Shown: piece by piece, positions 19,539 through 28,284 of the stretch | How the letters are laid out: every line of letters begins with the position of its first letter | Numbering within the stretch: position 1 is the first letter of the stretch | Source: Nitrospirales bacterium | GTDB lineage: Bacteria; Nitrospirota; Nitrospiria; Nitrospirales; UBA8639 | DNA length: 64,000 nucleotides | Reading direction: 5' to 3' | Assembly: GCA_021603905.1 (NCBI GenBank) | Contig: BQIU01000004.1 | Coordinates: forward strand, 1-64,000 | Notes under the pieces: generated by a model | Databases searched by the model: none | What the model saw: the letters and a program-made list of their open reading frames with translations, nothing else | What the model was told of the DNA's origin: nothing | Made by a program: the position numbers and the translations under genes

Positions 19539-20015
19539 TCACTCTTCGCCTTGAGAGTTCGTAATGGTATAGAGTATTCCTTCATACCCAGATGGGCCCC
19601 GTGCAGGAGTTGCAGCAACGACATACTGAAGACCAACATCTTGTTGTGCTTGCGTTTCACGATCCGGCAAATAGTTGTCGGTCTGATAATCTTTCTCCCA
19701 ACCAACCGGAAAAAATACACCGATGACGACAAATATTGGATCTTTCTTGGGATCCGCATAATTTGGGAAAATCGATGTTAACCGATTGACAACCTGATCA
19801 TGTATCATCATGCCTGTGCCTGCCTCGGTCTCAATAAATCGTACATCGCAATTTGGACAAGCATAAAATGCGGGGCCTTTCTCTTTCCATTGGGCTTCGG
19901 GAAGGGAGAAGGCAAAATCAACGGCGTCTTTTTTCAAAACGGTCTCAGCCAGTATTGAAACTGGAGAGAACAAAAGAAGGGAAAATACAATGATGCACGT
20001 GTAGAAGGCCTTCAT
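19539..20015 (-). CDS. Hypothetical secreted protein
   Basis: Not recognised. 158 residues with a signal peptide (MKAFYTCIIVFSLLLFSPVSILAE, cleaved near residue 23). The mature protein has a CPNC pair near residue 53, a MMIHDQVVNRL helix, and a TDNYLPDRETQAQQD segment. The Cys pair could be a disulfide or bind metal. It is followed at some distance by the membrane hydrolase gene and preceded by tRNA-Arg on the same strand. Confidence 0.55.
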   Translation of the reverse strand: MKAFYTCIIVFSLLLFSPVSILAETVLKKDAVDFAFSLPEAQWKEKGPAFYACPNCDVRFIETEAGTGMMIHDQVVNRLTSIFPNYADPKKDPIFVVIGVFFPVGWEKDYQTDNYLPDRETQAQQDVGLQYVVAATPARGPSGYEGILYTITNSQGEE

Positions 20016-20099
20016 ACAAACCTTTGTGGGGTTAAGATTGGTAAACGGTCCGTGATGATGAAACCGGTCGAGAGACTCATCAACAAAAACAAGGGAAAG

Positions 20100-20176
20100 T
20101 GGTGCGCCCGGCAGGAATCGAACCTGCGACCCTCGGCTTAGAAGGCCGATGCTCTATCCGACTGAGCTACGGGCGC
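20100..20176 (-). tRNA. tRNA-Arg (TCT)
   Basis: Full cloverleaf on the minus strand: acceptor GCGCCCG pairs with CGGGCGC, D arm AGCTC, anticodon loop CTTCTAA (anticodon TCT, reads AGA), T arm with GGTTCGATTCC, discriminator A and a genomically encoded CCA. Confidence 0.96.
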
Positions 20177-20634
20177 GTGAAACATTGATACTTAGAATGA
20201 ATGTCTGTTTAAGGAAATTACTCAATCATAACTTTTGCTGTTTCCAACATCTTTTTTACTTTAGACTTCACAGAACCCCTGATCATAGCAAAATATCCTG
20301 TCAGTAAAAAGAGAAGGAATTGCAAACTTTGTCAATGAGGCGTTGTCTGGAATGTGTACATGAAGTCTCGAGCCGAATTGAAGGAATGCGTTACACTAAA
20401 TTAAGAAAATCAATAGACTATAGCCTCACTACCAATTGTCAGTGAGTCGGCAGCAGGCAATCGGCAACAAGACGGATGTGCGTTTGTTCATACACCTCCT
20501 GGAGAATCCTCTTAACGGCCATATAGTCGGCAAGATTCTCAAACAGTGGGTGTCGCCCCCCACACCACAGCGCTTGATAGTATGAGGCTTCAGATGCAAT
20601 TTTGAGGAAACATGAGAAAGTTTCTTTTGTGTTA
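20177..20634. other. Intergenic region with a possible decayed small reading frame
   Basis: No gene with a proper start was found. On the minus strand, directly after nirA and shifted by one frame, a stretch of about 60 codons reads like real protein (contains HPLFENLADYMAVKRILQEV, then a stop near 20452). It has no ATG, GTG or TTG at its beginning. It may be the remnant or frameshifted end of a small gene co-transcribed with nirA. Confidence 0.3.
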
Positions 20635-22224
20635 CTACTTGCATAACACTGTGGATTGTGAAGAGTGATTCTGGTGACATTTCACCAATTCAGATTTCCC
20701 TGATGCTTTAGGAACGCGAAGTTTACTTTGATGCATTTTGTGCCTGGCATGATACGGTAAAATGCCGCTCAACACATCCGGGAGGACATCACAAGGAACA
20801 TCTTCCAGTAACTTCGTGGATGGTTTTGGGTCCGGCCCTGAACGCCCCCCCACATAAATATCGACGGCTTCGATAATCTCACCTTTCACTTTCACTTTTT
20901 TGCCAATCAACCCAACGTCTGCAACCAAATGATTGCCGCAACTGGCAGGACACCCAGACCAATGCATCGTAATAGGCTTGAGATCGGTACCGAGCTTGGC
21001 TTCAATTTTTTTCGCCGTTTCGATCGCTCGACTCTTGGTTTCAATCACTGCCAAGTTACAGTAGTCATTTCCAACACAGCTCACTAAGCCTTTTTGGATT
21101 GGGGTAGGATTATAGACATACCGTTGCAACAATGGCTCCTCGGTTAGGTCCCCAATTTTTCTATCAGCGACATTCGGGATGACAATGGCTTGATTATGAG
21201 CCAGTCGTAATTCCCCTGTTCCGTACGTCTCGGATAGTTGAGCGATCTTCAGAAGATCGCCTGCGTTGATACGACCCACTGGAATTTTCAACCCGATATA
21301 ATTTAACCCTAACGACTTTTGTCGAAAGACACCCATATGATCATTCACGGACTTCTTTCTTGCATCGTTTCCTGCATGAGCATAGGGACGCCCTAACCGA
21401 TTTTCCACTTCGATTCGAAATCGTTCCTCTCCCCATCGATCAACCAAAAATGCCAACCGTGCGGTATTGCGCGACTCTCGAAAACCATGATCTCTATAAA
21501 TTTCAAGTATGGCACACGTCACCCTCAGAACCTCTGATGGTTTCACAAACATATCCAACGATGAAGCAATGCGATACCCCCCAGACCCTAACTTTCCACC
21601 CACGAACACATTGAAGCCTGTGGTCATGCCCCCTTTGTCCTGAACCGTTGCTGGCACAAAAGCCAAATCTTGAGTTTCCAGATGCAGACAGTTTTCAAGA
21701 CATCCCGTAATCGCCATATTAAATTTTCTCGGGAGATTGGAATAGGCCCGGTTTCCAACAATTTCCTCCGTCAAGCTTCGAACCAGTGGCGCCGTGTCAA
21801 TGAGTTCTGAAGACGTTAATCCCGTTGCTGGACAGGTCATAATATTACGCACGTTATCCATGCCGGTCTGAAGGCTCCATAATCCCACCTCATCCAACCG
21901 CTTGAATACCTCTGGCACATCTTCAATAGTCAAATGACGAAGCTGAATTTGTTGCCGCGTCGTCACATCGATCACCCCATTGCCAAAGCTGCTCGAGACC
22001 TCTGCAAGAGTTCGGAGCTGGGCTGAAGTTGCACTCCCTCCAGGTATTCGAACGCGTACCATGAAGTGTCCCGGCGTTGGACTACGAAGAAACAACCCCA
22101 TCCACTTTAATCGTTGAATATCTGCATCCTCAATGGACTCCCATCCTGTCTTGGCAAACCGGTCAATGTCCTCACGAACATCCAACCCATCCTTCTCCAG
22201 CTTAAGAACCTCTACCTTATTCAT
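20635..22224 (-). CDS. nirA: Ferredoxin-type nitrite reductase (siroheme, 4Fe-4S)
   Basis: Six-electron reduction of nitrite to ammonium in the cytoplasm. 529 residues with two ferrodoxin-like halves: MVRVRIPGGSATSAQLRTLAE (about 55-75) and IPVGRINAGDLLKIA (about 315). The siroheme/4Fe-4S cysteines are the C-x5-C in SCVGNDYC and C-x3-C in SGCPASCGNH near residues 395-440. Sulfite reductase is the main alternative; the nitrite-channel gene 34 bases upstream favours nitrite. Probably used for assimilation. A long low-similarity tail (after HARHKM) ends the protein. Confidence 0.92.
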   Translation of the reverse strand: MNKVEVLKLEKDGLDVREDIDRFAKTGWESIEDADIQRLKWMGLFLRSPTPGHFMVRVRIPGGSATSAQLRTLAEVSSSFGNGVIDVTTRQQIQLRHLTIEDVPEVFKRLDEVGLWSLQTGMDNVRNIMTCPATGLTSSELIDTAPLVRSLTEEIVGNRAYSNLPRKFNMAITGCLENCLHLETQDLAFVPATVQDKGGMTTGFNVFVGGKLGSGGYRIASSLDMFVKPSEVLRVTCAILEIYRDHGFRESRNTARLAFLVDRWGEERFRIEVENRLGRPYAHAGNDARKKSVNDHMGVFRQKSLGLNYIGLKIPVGRINAGDLLKIAQLSETYGTGELRLAHNQAIVIPNVADRKIGDLTEEPLLQRYVYNPTPIQKGLVSCVGNDYCNLAVIETKSRAIETAKKIEAKLGTDLKPITMHWSGCPASCGNHLVADVGLIGKKVKVKGEIIEAVDIYVGGRSGPDPKPSTKLLEDVPCDVLPDVLSGILPYHARHKMHQSKLRVPKASGKSELVKCHQNHSSQSTVLCK

Positions 22225-22258
22225 GCCTTATTACCTTGTCCTTTCATATATTGCGTGT

Positions 22259-23104
22259 TCACCCACGAACCCCGTCAGACTCAAATGTTGAGGGCACAGG
22301 GGGACAATTCATTATTGGTACCGGCGTCACCGGCAAGGGAACTCGACTCGTAAACCAATAGGCGCCACCAACACAGACTGCCCCGCCGACGAGATTCCCC
22401 AACCCGACCCAGACTTGATTCCACAGAAACCCATACAGGGTGATGTCGTGTCCATGGGGGAGAAGTAATGCCATGCTGAAGATTGATTGATTGGCGATAC
22501 TATGTTCAAACCCACTTCCCACAAAAGCCAAAAGACACCAAAAAATCAACATTACCTTCGCGGCATCATTCGTGGTTCGTGCTGACATCCAAACTGCTAA
22601 ACAAACCAGCCAATTGCACAAGATTCCTCGAATGAACAATTCCCAACCGGATAGCGACATTTTCATAGAGGCCACATTCATCAGCAGATCAACGTGCGGA
22701 GTCTTCGACAAGACGCCTGATTGCACAATCAGCCAGGCAATGCCAAACGACCCAATCATATTGCCGAGAAAGGACCAGAAAAAAATTTGCCCGACCTGGT
22801 TCCAGGTAATCACCTTCGACAAACCACCAATAGTGCAGACCATGTTATTGCCAGTGAACAATTCCGAACCGGCAAAAATCACGAGCGTCAGCGCGATCCC
22901 AAACGCCGCTCCCATGACTAACTTGACGGCCCCTGAACCCTCTGCGGCAAACGGGGCTCCAACACTAAAGATTAATGTAATTCCGAATCCCAAATAGACG
23001 CCGGCCAATACTGATAGCATGACATAGCCAAAAGGAGAAGATTGCTGATACGCCACCTTTGTGCTTGCCACTTGAGCCATTCTTTCGATATCCGTTTCGT
23101 ACAT
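22259..23104 (-). CDS. Formate/nitrite transporter family channel
   Basis: 281 residues from MYETDIERMAQVASTK, with an AAAGG site 7 bases upstream; the longer frame to 23164 runs into the terminator of the leader. FNT proteins are pentameric channels for formate or nitrite with six TM helices. FNT marks include GVYLGFGITLIF, AGSELFTGNNM (about residue 80), NWLVCLAVWMS and SGFEHSIANQSIFSMALL near residue 200. With nirA directly downstream (34-base gap), it is best read as a nitrite importer of the NirC kind. Expression is probably from the sigma-54 promoter and leader just upstream. Confidence 0.93.
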   Translation of the reverse strand: MYETDIERMAQVASTKVAYQQSSPFGYVMLSVLAGVYLGFGITLIFSVGAPFAAEGSGAVKLVMGAAFGIALTLVIFAGSELFTGNNMVCTIGGLSKVITWNQVGQIFFWSFLGNMIGSFGIAWLIVQSGVLSKTPHVDLLMNVASMKMSLSGWELFIRGILCNWLVCLAVWMSARTTNDAAKVMLIFWCLLAFVGSGFEHSIANQSIFSMALLLPHGHDITLYGFLWNQVWVGLGNLVGGAVCVGGAYWFTSRVPLPVTPVPIMNCPPVPSTFESDGVRG

Positions 23105-23148
23105 GTGATGCCTTTCATGAATTGTTTGCGTACCGTGGATATTGTGCC

Positions 23149-23260
23149 AAAAAAAAGACGCCACCTGCCTGATTGGGGAGATATTGCCTCCCCCTCATCA
23201 GCAGTGGCGCCTTTGCCAGCTGTTCTTCCACTCACGTTGACCAATGACTAACTATGTCAT
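23149..23260 (-). promoter_or_regulatory. Nitrite-channel leader: hexaloop antiterminator hairpins and terminator
   Basis: Read on the minus strand between the predicted start (about 23265) and the FNT gene. P1: ATGAC/GTCAT stem with loop ATAGTTA (23260-23244). P2: TGGC/GCCA stem with six-base loop AAAGGC (23218-23205). Then a long terminator: GGCGCCAC (23211-23204) pairs with GTGGCGTC (23164-23157), with an inner GGGGAG/CTCCCC helix and T8 (23156-23149). P2 and the terminator share bases 23211-23205, so they exclude each other. Both loops have A at position 1 and G at position 4, the known hallmark of ANTAR-protein targets in nitrate/nitrite operons, although P1 has seven loop bases instead of six. 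No ANTAR gene is in the window. Confidence 0.65.
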
Positions 23261-23275
23261 CTTAATACATGCATA

Positions 23276-23291
23276 AGCGATTATTGTGCCA
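23276..23291 (-). promoter_or_regulatory. Sigma-54 (-24/-12) promoter of the nitrite operon
   Basis: On the minus strand: TGGCAC-N5-TCGCT, matching TGGCAC-N5-TTGCW at every position but one, with the required 10 bases between the GG and GC. It predicts transcription from about 23265, a few bases before hairpin P1 of the leader. An enhancer-type activator gene is next door. Confidence 0.75.
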
Positions 23292-23378
23292 ACTGTCCTC
23301 AATAGAAAAATAATGAACAATCACGCAGTTTTGCTCCCACAAAGTGGGCCGAGCACATCAATATTTTTCAGACAATCC

Positions 23379-23412
23379 GACAATTTTGTCCGTTTCATCC
23401 GACAATTTTGTC
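23379..23412. promoter_or_regulatory. Two identical palindromic activator sites (UAS)
   Basis: GACAATTTTGTC occurs at 23379-23390 and 23401-23412, each a perfect 5-bp inverted repeat (GACAA-TT-TTGTC). The centres are 22 bp apart, two helical turns, so both face the same side. A half-site GACAA lies at 23371. They sit about 115-145 bp upstream of the predicted sigma-54 start, the usual distance for enhancer sites. The adjacent activator is the obvious binder. Confidence 0.7.
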
Positions 23413-23474
23413 ATAGATGCTTGTTTCATACAGTGAACTCAGGGAGGTCATTAATGAATGGGGGATTAAGGCGA

Positions 23475-24695
23475 TTAGGAAGAACGGTCAATCTTATACT
23501 TTTTCATTTTATACGCGACTTGTCTCGGGGTAAGTCCCAGCTTCCGAGCGGCCTTGGCTTTAATCCAGCCAACGTCTTGCAACACCTGCACTAACCGATC
23601 ACGTTCAAGATTTCGAACATCTTTCGGTAAGGTATCGAGAGCGTTCAAGGAAGCCATTTTTTGAGCTGAAAGGGTGACGGCTCGTATATGATGCATATAG
23701 GACTGTAATGGTTTAGGAATTGCTGAGATTGTCACATTTGGTGAATCTGCCAAAACCACAATTCGTTCTATACAATTCTGTAATTCACGAATATTTCCAG
23801 GCCAGTGGTAGCGAGATAACATAGCGACCACGTCAGCATCTAATTTGATGTGACGATGATTGTCACGATTGAACCGCTCAAGAAAATGCTCTGCTAATGG
23901 GGTGATATCTTCTTGACGTTCACGAAGCGGCGGCAAGACCATTGGAACCACATTTAATCGATAGTAGAGATCCTCTCTAAATGTTCCAGAGTACACCATG
24001 GCTTCCAGGTCACGATGTGTGGCCGCAATAATTCGAATATCAGCAGGAAGCAGCTGTGTGCCTCCGACTCGTTCATACTCCCGCTCCTGAAGGACTCGAA
24101 GAAGTTTTACCTGCATACTCAACGGAATATCCCCAACTTCATCGAGAAAGAGTGTTCCTCCTGAAGCCTGTTCCAACTTTCCTCGGCGGGTCTTACTCGC
24201 ACCCGTAAACGCCCCGCGTTCATAGCCAAACATCGTCGACTCAATTAATGAGTCTGGAACCGCAGCGCAATGCAGAGGAATAAAGGGACGGCCTTTTCTG
24301 GGACTTGATTCGTGAATAGCCTTGGCGACCAGCTCTTTCCCCGTTCCACTTTCTCCACGAATCAAGACTGTAGCCTGACTGTGGCCTGCTCGCACAATGG
24401 ATTCATAAACATATTGCATGACCGAACTGTTCCCAATCAGACTCAATGAACCTGCTTCAACATTCGTCATGTGCCGGTTGGAACTGCTCTCTGGTTTAAA
24501 CTCTACCTGCTGCCGCTTCAAGGGAGCGCTATTTTTTGATTTTTGTTTTGGCTTTTTTTCATGACAAGCGAGTATCTCTAAAAGTCCTAATGCTTCATGT
24601 ATGCGAACATCAGGACTAGCCTTTCCTGTCAGAATCGCTTTGAGTTGCCTCACGACCCCGGGAAGATCATCTTTGAGTGATTCTGGAACTTTCAT
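23475..24695 (-). CDS. Sigma-54-dependent transcriptional activator (Fis-type HTH)
   Basis: 406 residues. N-terminal 100 residues match no receiver, GAF or PAS domain that I can see. The AAA+ domain (about 105-330) has Walker A GESGTGKE, the sigma-54 contact loop GAFTGA, Walker [12 protein letters not shown] and the sensor [22 protein letters not shown]. The C-terminal Fis-like HTH is in [20 protein letters not shown]. Being without a receiver, it may be controlled by its own expression, by effector binding or by a partner. It is encoded just upstream of the nitrite channel and nirA on the same strand, with its probable binding sites and a -24/-12 promoter between. Start ATG with AAGG 8 bases upstream. 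Confidence 0.92.
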   Translation of the reverse strand: MKVPESLKDDLPGVVRQLKAILTGKASPDVRIHEALGLLEILACHEKKPKQKSKNSAPLKRQQVEFKPESSSNRHMTNVEAGSLSLIGNSSVMQYVYESIVRAGHSQATVLIRGESGTGKELVAKAIHESSPRKGRPFIPLHCAAVPDSLIESTMFGYERGAFTGASKTRRGKLEQASGGTLFLDEVGDIPLSMQVKLLRVLQEREYERVGGTQLLPADIRIIAATHRDLEAMVYSGTFREDLYYRLNVVPMVLPPLRERQEDITPLAEHFLERFNRDNHRHIKLDADVVAMLSRYHWPGNIRELQNCIERIVVLADSPNVTISAIPKPLQSYMHHIRAVTLSAQKMASLNALDTLPKDVRNLERDRLVQVLQDVGWIKAKAARKLGLTPRQVAYKMKKYKIDRSS

Positions 24696-24923
24696 ACATG
24701 ATTACCTTAATAGGGTGATGAATGAATCTCGGATTAATATTCATCTCTCTTAAAGCCGTATCAAATAATTTCCGCATGTTTGAAGTGAATAGCTGCGCGG
24801 AGTTAGTTGATATGCCTCAGCTGGAAAACTTATTGGGATTCGCTATAATCATTCCACATGCGCCTGCCATACACTCAAACACTGCTATCTCTCCCCGCTC
24901 CTGACACTTGCCTAAAGGGTGGC

Positions 24924-24962
24924 AAAAAAAAACGCCCATTCCCAAATTGGAGAATGGACGTT
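24924..24962 (-). terminator. Intrinsic terminator upstream of the activator gene
   Basis: Eleven-pair stem AACGTCCATTC with GAATGGGCGTT (one G-U pair) on the minus strand, followed directly by nine T. Its position, 230 bases before the activator start and about 235 bases after the DUF5615 stop, allows either a conditional terminator or the end of a small RNA. Confidence 0.85.
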
Positions 24963-25026
24963 CGTTGTCCTTCGGCTAAGCTTTGTACGTATGTGAGAAT
25001 CAACGACCTTGTTGCTTCTCCTTAGC
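24924..25026 (-). promoter_or_regulatory. Structured leader or small RNA ahead of the sigma-54 activator gene
   Basis: About 100-base structured RNA on the minus strand. An outer GCTAAG/CTTAGC pair encloses a strong hairpin P1, GAGAAgCAAC-[AAGGTC]-GTTGaTTCTC (25020-24995). Next comes P2, GGAC-[AACGAAC]-GTCC (24970-24956), then a terminator whose 5' arm (24962-24952) overlaps P2. P1 has a six-base loop and P2 a seven-base loop; each has A at position 1 and G at 4, as in ANTAR antiterminator targets, and the layout mirrors the leader of the nitrite channel. The activator gene starts 230 bases further on. It could instead be an independent small RNA. Confidence 0.55.
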
Positions 25027-25029
25027 TAT

Positions 25030-25058
25030 TAGGTATCAGACACCAATACGCATGTCAA
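25030..25058 (-). promoter_or_regulatory. Sigma-70-like promoter for the structured leader
   Basis: Minus strand: a perfect -35 TTGACA (25058-25053), 17-base spacer, and a weak -10 TACCTA (25035-25030) with an extended TGA before it. Predicted start near 25023, at the first base pairs of the structured RNA. Confidence 0.5.
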
Positions 25059-25201
25059 ATTTCTTATGATTCCCAATTAATACATCACGCTGCGTTACTC
25101 GCATCATATTCTAACGTGTAAGAGGACTCGTTCTAACATCGAGAGATGATATATCCCAAAGAAATTTACGTGCAATCATTTGGCAATTCTTGGAAATGGT
25201 C

Positions 25202-25522
25202 TTAGAAAATACTCACTTTGTGAAGCTTTCCAGGGGTTGAGGTTTCGATAGCTTGGAGGATCGATGCGATGGTTGCTTGGATTTTGGGCCAACTTGTGGA
25301 GGAGAGGACGACAATTGCGATGTTCTGTTCAAAAAAAGTTTCACAAATGCCATGATTTTGATCAGTGGTCAGTAACACATCCACGCCCTCTTCCTGAGCT
25401 TTGGTCAGTAACTCACTATTCGTGCAAAGGCCCCATCCATGTTCAAAAACGGTTTCCACTTGATGCGGAAGCAGGAGCTTGCGCAGCGGAACCGGTATGC
25501 CTTGGTCAAAGAGAATTCGCAC
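25202..25522 (-). CDS. DUF5615 family PIN-like protein (probable toxin)
   Basis: 106 residues. MRILFDQGIPVPLRKLL with the first Asp of the PIN-like fold, GWGLCTNSELLTKAQEEGVDVLLTTD with the second acidic group (TTDQNHG), then IAIVVLSST. DUF5615 proteins are PIN-related predicted RNases and nearly always pair with DUF433 antitoxins. The DUF433 gene is immediately upstream (1-base gap), which supports a type II toxin-antitoxin pair. Confidence 0.85.
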   Translation of the reverse strand: MRILFDQGIPVPLRKLLLPHQVETVFEHGWGLCTNSELLTKAQEEGVDVLLTTDQNHGICETFFEQNIAIVVLSSTSWPKIQATIASILQAIETSTPGKLHKVSIF

Positions 25523-25523
25523 G

Positions 25524-25751
25524 TTACATCGCTTGAGGAGAGGCTAGACTTTTAGCCGCATGGGAAAGAACCGTCCGTACCTGCTCAGGAGTAACCCCCG
25601 GAAACAATTCAACAAACTCGACGATCTCCACCCCATCTTCAAGATTTTCAAAGAGTGCGAGAACGGGGATACGGGTCCCGCGAAACACCCACCCGCCACT
25701 GACTCGCAGAGGATCACGCTCAACCACTGAACAGGCAGACCAACCTAGCAT
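25524..25751 (-). CDS. DUF433 domain protein (probable antitoxin)
   Basis: 75 residues. DUF433 core RVSGGWVFRGTRIPVLALFENLEDG, then VEFVELFPGVTPEQVRTVL, a short HTH-like fold found in antitoxins of DUF5615 toxins. It precedes its toxin gene and is probably autoregulated with it; no operator was identified. Confidence 0.85.
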   Translation of the reverse strand: MLGWSACSVVERDPLRVSGGWVFRGTRIPVLALFENLEDGVEIVEFVELFPGVTPEQVRTVLSHAAKSLASPQAM

Positions 25752-25918
25752 AATTGTATCCTATCTCGAGTCGCTTCATGTTTCAATGAATTCGCAAAAG
25801 AGGATATTTTAAACTCCTCTTCCCTGACTTTGTCTAGATCATCTCACGATTAATCGTATTATAATCCTAAAAGATTTCTACTGGCATTCACTTTAATCTG
25901 CTCATGTGAGGAATAAGG

Positions 25919-26929
25919 ATGAGAAAGAATCGTCAGAGGGAAGTCGTCGTGATCACTGGCGCTTCAGCTGGTATCGGGCGGGCAACAGCACGAGCCTTTG
26001 CACAACGTGGGGCCTATCTGGGCTTGCTCGCTCGTGGCCAAGAAGGTCTAAGCGGCGCTCAGCAAGAGATTGAAATGCTCGGAGGAAAGGCATTAATTAT
26101 TCCTACAGATGTTGCCGACCATCAACAGGTTGAGGCCGCAGCAGTGCAAATAGAGAAAGAATTTGGGCCGATAGATATTTGGATTAATAATGCCATGGTT
26201 TCTGTGCTATCGCCGATTAAAGACATGACGGCAGAAGAATTTCGGCGTGTAACCGAGGTGACGTATTTAGGGTTTGTCCACGGAACATTATCAGCTTTGC
26301 GTCGCATGATTCCTCGAAATCGCGGGGTCATTCTTCAGGTAGGCTCAGCCTTGTCCTATCGAGCGATTCCGCTTCAATCAGCCTATTGTGCAGCCAAGCA
26401 TGCTGTGAAAGGGTTTACTGAATCTCTCCGATCGGAATTAATTCACGATGAAAGCCGCGTGCGCGTAACGATGGTGCATTTGCCAGGGGTCAATACAACT
26501 CAATTTGGATGGATCAAAAGTCGATTGCCTTACCACCCTCAGCCAGTACCCCCTATCTATCAACCTGAGGTAATGGCGAAGGGTATTGTCTGGGCAGCCT
26601 TCCATAATCGACGAGAATTATGGATCGGAATACCAACAGTCAAAACTATTGTAGGAGAGAAATTTATACCAGGATTGCTTGATCACTATTTAGCTGATGT
26701 GGCCTACTCCGGCCAACAGACTACTATTCCCATTGAACCAGATCGTCCTAACAATCTATGGACTCCAGTGGCAGAGGACAGAGGTGCCCATGGCCTGTTC
26801 GATCAACAGGCTCGGTCCATGAGTGTCCAATTGTGGGCGTCCATGAACCGAGGGATGCTCGCTGTGGCAGGATTCGGACTACTGCTTTCGCTCGCATACG
26901 CGGGAAAACGGAAAAAGCGGGTCAAGTAA
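25919..26929 (+). CDS. SDR-family oxidoreductase with C-terminal membrane anchor
   Basis: 336 residues, longer than a classical SDR (about 250). Rossmann motif TGASAGIGRATA (residues 13-24), NNA motif INNAMVSVL, catalytic Ser/Tyr/Lys in VGSALSYRAIPLQSAYCAAKHA. From about 225 there is an extension, ending in a hydrophobic helix (MLAVAGFGLLLSLAYAG) followed by KRKKRVK, so it is probably tethered to the inner face of the membrane. The substrate is unknown. It stands alone, next to the tRNA-Pro/integrase boundary. Confidence 0.85.
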   Translation: MRKNRQREVVVITGASAGIGRATARAFAQRGAYLGLLARGQEGLSGAQQEIEMLGGKALIIPTDVADHQQVEAAAVQIEKEFGPIDIWINNAMVSVLSPIKDMTAEEFRRVTEVTYLGFVHGTLSALRRMIPRNRGVILQVGSALSYRAIPLQSAYCAAKHAVKGFTESLRSELIHDESRVRVTMVHLPGVNTTQFGWIKSRLPYHPQPVPPIYQPEVMAKGIVWAAFHNRRELWIGIPTVKTIVGEKFIPGLLDHYLADVAYSGQQTTIPIEPDRPNNLWTPVAEDRGAHGLFDQQARSMSVQLWASMNRGMLAVAGFGLLLSLAYAGKRKKRVK

Positions 26930-26998
26930 TGAGAAGTTCAACTGAACGTTCGAGTGGTAAAGAAGGAGAAGTACGAGAAGAAAGTCAGAGGTCGAAAG

Positions 26999-27076
<78 letters not shown>

Positions 27077-27087
27077 ATCCTTTATTT

Positions 27088-28284
27088 TCAATGACTTACG
27101 GAAGGACCCGATGCACGTTTTACATCAGGTGTTATTACGGTGTTAGCCGCATATTTCTCAAGCATGGCGGCCGCCTTGTGAAGATCCGCTGGCTTAATTG
27201 AATTATAGCGCCTATGCATTTGTTCAGACTTGTGGCCGACAATCTTCATTGCCGTCATGGTGTCCACTCCTGCTCGCCTCAGGTTCGTCGTGGCCGTGTG
27301 GCGAAAGTCATGGAGCCGCAGATCACGAATCCCCGCTCGCCGACATGCAGCGGCAAATGCCGTGCGCGGATTTTTCCACGGTTTTCCTTTATACAGGAAA
27401 ACCCGATTGGTGTCTAGGCGACGCTGGTTCCATAATTCCAAAAAGACGGCATACACATCCCGCGTCATTGGGACGATTCGCGTTTCCCCATTTTTGGTTT
27501 GACGAAGAGTAAATTCTCGCCGTCTCAAGTCGACATCCGACCATTCGAGCTTGAGCAATTCTCCTCTTCTTGGGCCAAGGTCTCGCGCAATGATCAAGAA
27601 TCGAAGTAGATGGGAAGCAGCGGCAGTTTTTAACCGTTCCCACTCTTCTACACTGGCAATTCGGTCACGCTCATTCTTGGGGTTGGGCTTCTCGACATGG
27701 GCAGCGGGGTTATCATGAATCAACTTAAACCGGGCCGATCGAGCGACATTCAACATACGAGTCAAAGCCGTATGATCGTGATTGATCGTCTGCATCGACG
27801 CCGCTTGTGGCCGATCGGTGCGCTTCCACCCGCAGGCTGGGCAGACCGCTCGCCCAAAGGATTGGCCACAGTTGAGGCAGGTGATGCGTGTATACCGGGC
27901 ACGCTGATTGCGGTAGGCCGCGACATCATCGGGCGTAATGGATGCAAGCTGCTGATCTCCAAAGAAGTCCACCAAATGACTGACTTTCAGCTTTCGATCC
28001 TCATAGGTGGTCAATTTTCGTACTTCCTCTAAACCCAAGTACGTGTCAGCCCACTCCCGAAACGTCACTGCTTGTGCTCGCTCGAACGCGGGACTCACAA
28101 TCTGCCCCGCCAGGAGCTTCGTCCTAATGATGGCTTCTTGATCCTTGGCATACCCTCGATGACGAGAACCTACTTTCCATCGCTTCAGTTTCCCCATCCC
28201 CTTCGGAGCAAGCCGAAGATGCTTCCCATCATCTAGTACAACAAACTCCACATAATAGCTGTCGTGTCGTTTGGTCAATCCCAT
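27088..28284 (-). CDS. Tyrosine recombinase/integrase with zinc ribbon
   Basis: 398 residues. The N-terminal SAM-like/arm-binding part contains an unusual zinc ribbon, [18 protein letters not shown] near residue 140. Catalytic residues: Arg in [15 protein letters not shown] (about 240), Lys in the following beta strands, HDFRH (HxxR, about 330) and [12 protein letters not shown] with the tyrosine nucleophile near 360. It resembles site-specific recombinases of genomic islands. It lies directly next to tRNA-Pro, and 1 kb from a tRNA-Lys 3' fragment. Its intact ORF suggests it could be active. Confidence 0.92.
   Translation of the reverse strand: MGLTKRHDSYYVEFVVLDDGKHLRLAPKGMGKLKRWKVGSRHRGYAKDQEAIIRTKLLAGQIVSPAFERAQAVTFREWADTYLGLEEVRKLTTYEDRKLKVSHLVDFFGDQQLASITPDDVAAYRNQRARYTRITCLNCGQSFGRAVCPACGWKRTDRPQAASMQTINHDHTALTRMLNVARSARFKLIHDNPAAHVEKPNPKNERDRIASVEEWERLKTAAASHLLRFLIIARDLGPRRGELLKLEWSDVDLRRREFTLRQTKNGETRIVPMTRDVYAVFLELWNQRRLDTNRVFLYKGKPWKNPRTAFAAACRRAGIRDLRLHDFRHTATTNLRRAGVDTMTAMKIVGHKSEQMHRRYNSIKPADLHKAAAMLEKYAANTVITPDVKRASGPSVSH

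Noticed and set aside
20635-22224. Sulfite reductase as the identity of the siroheme enzyme
   Set aside because: Cysteine motifs fit both, but co-location with a formate/nitrite channel and no cys genes nearby favours nitrite. Not fully excluded.
24722-24904. 60-codon plus-strand ORF upstream of the activator gene
   Set aside because: No ribosome site, no recognisable protein, and it lies opposite the activator's 5' region.
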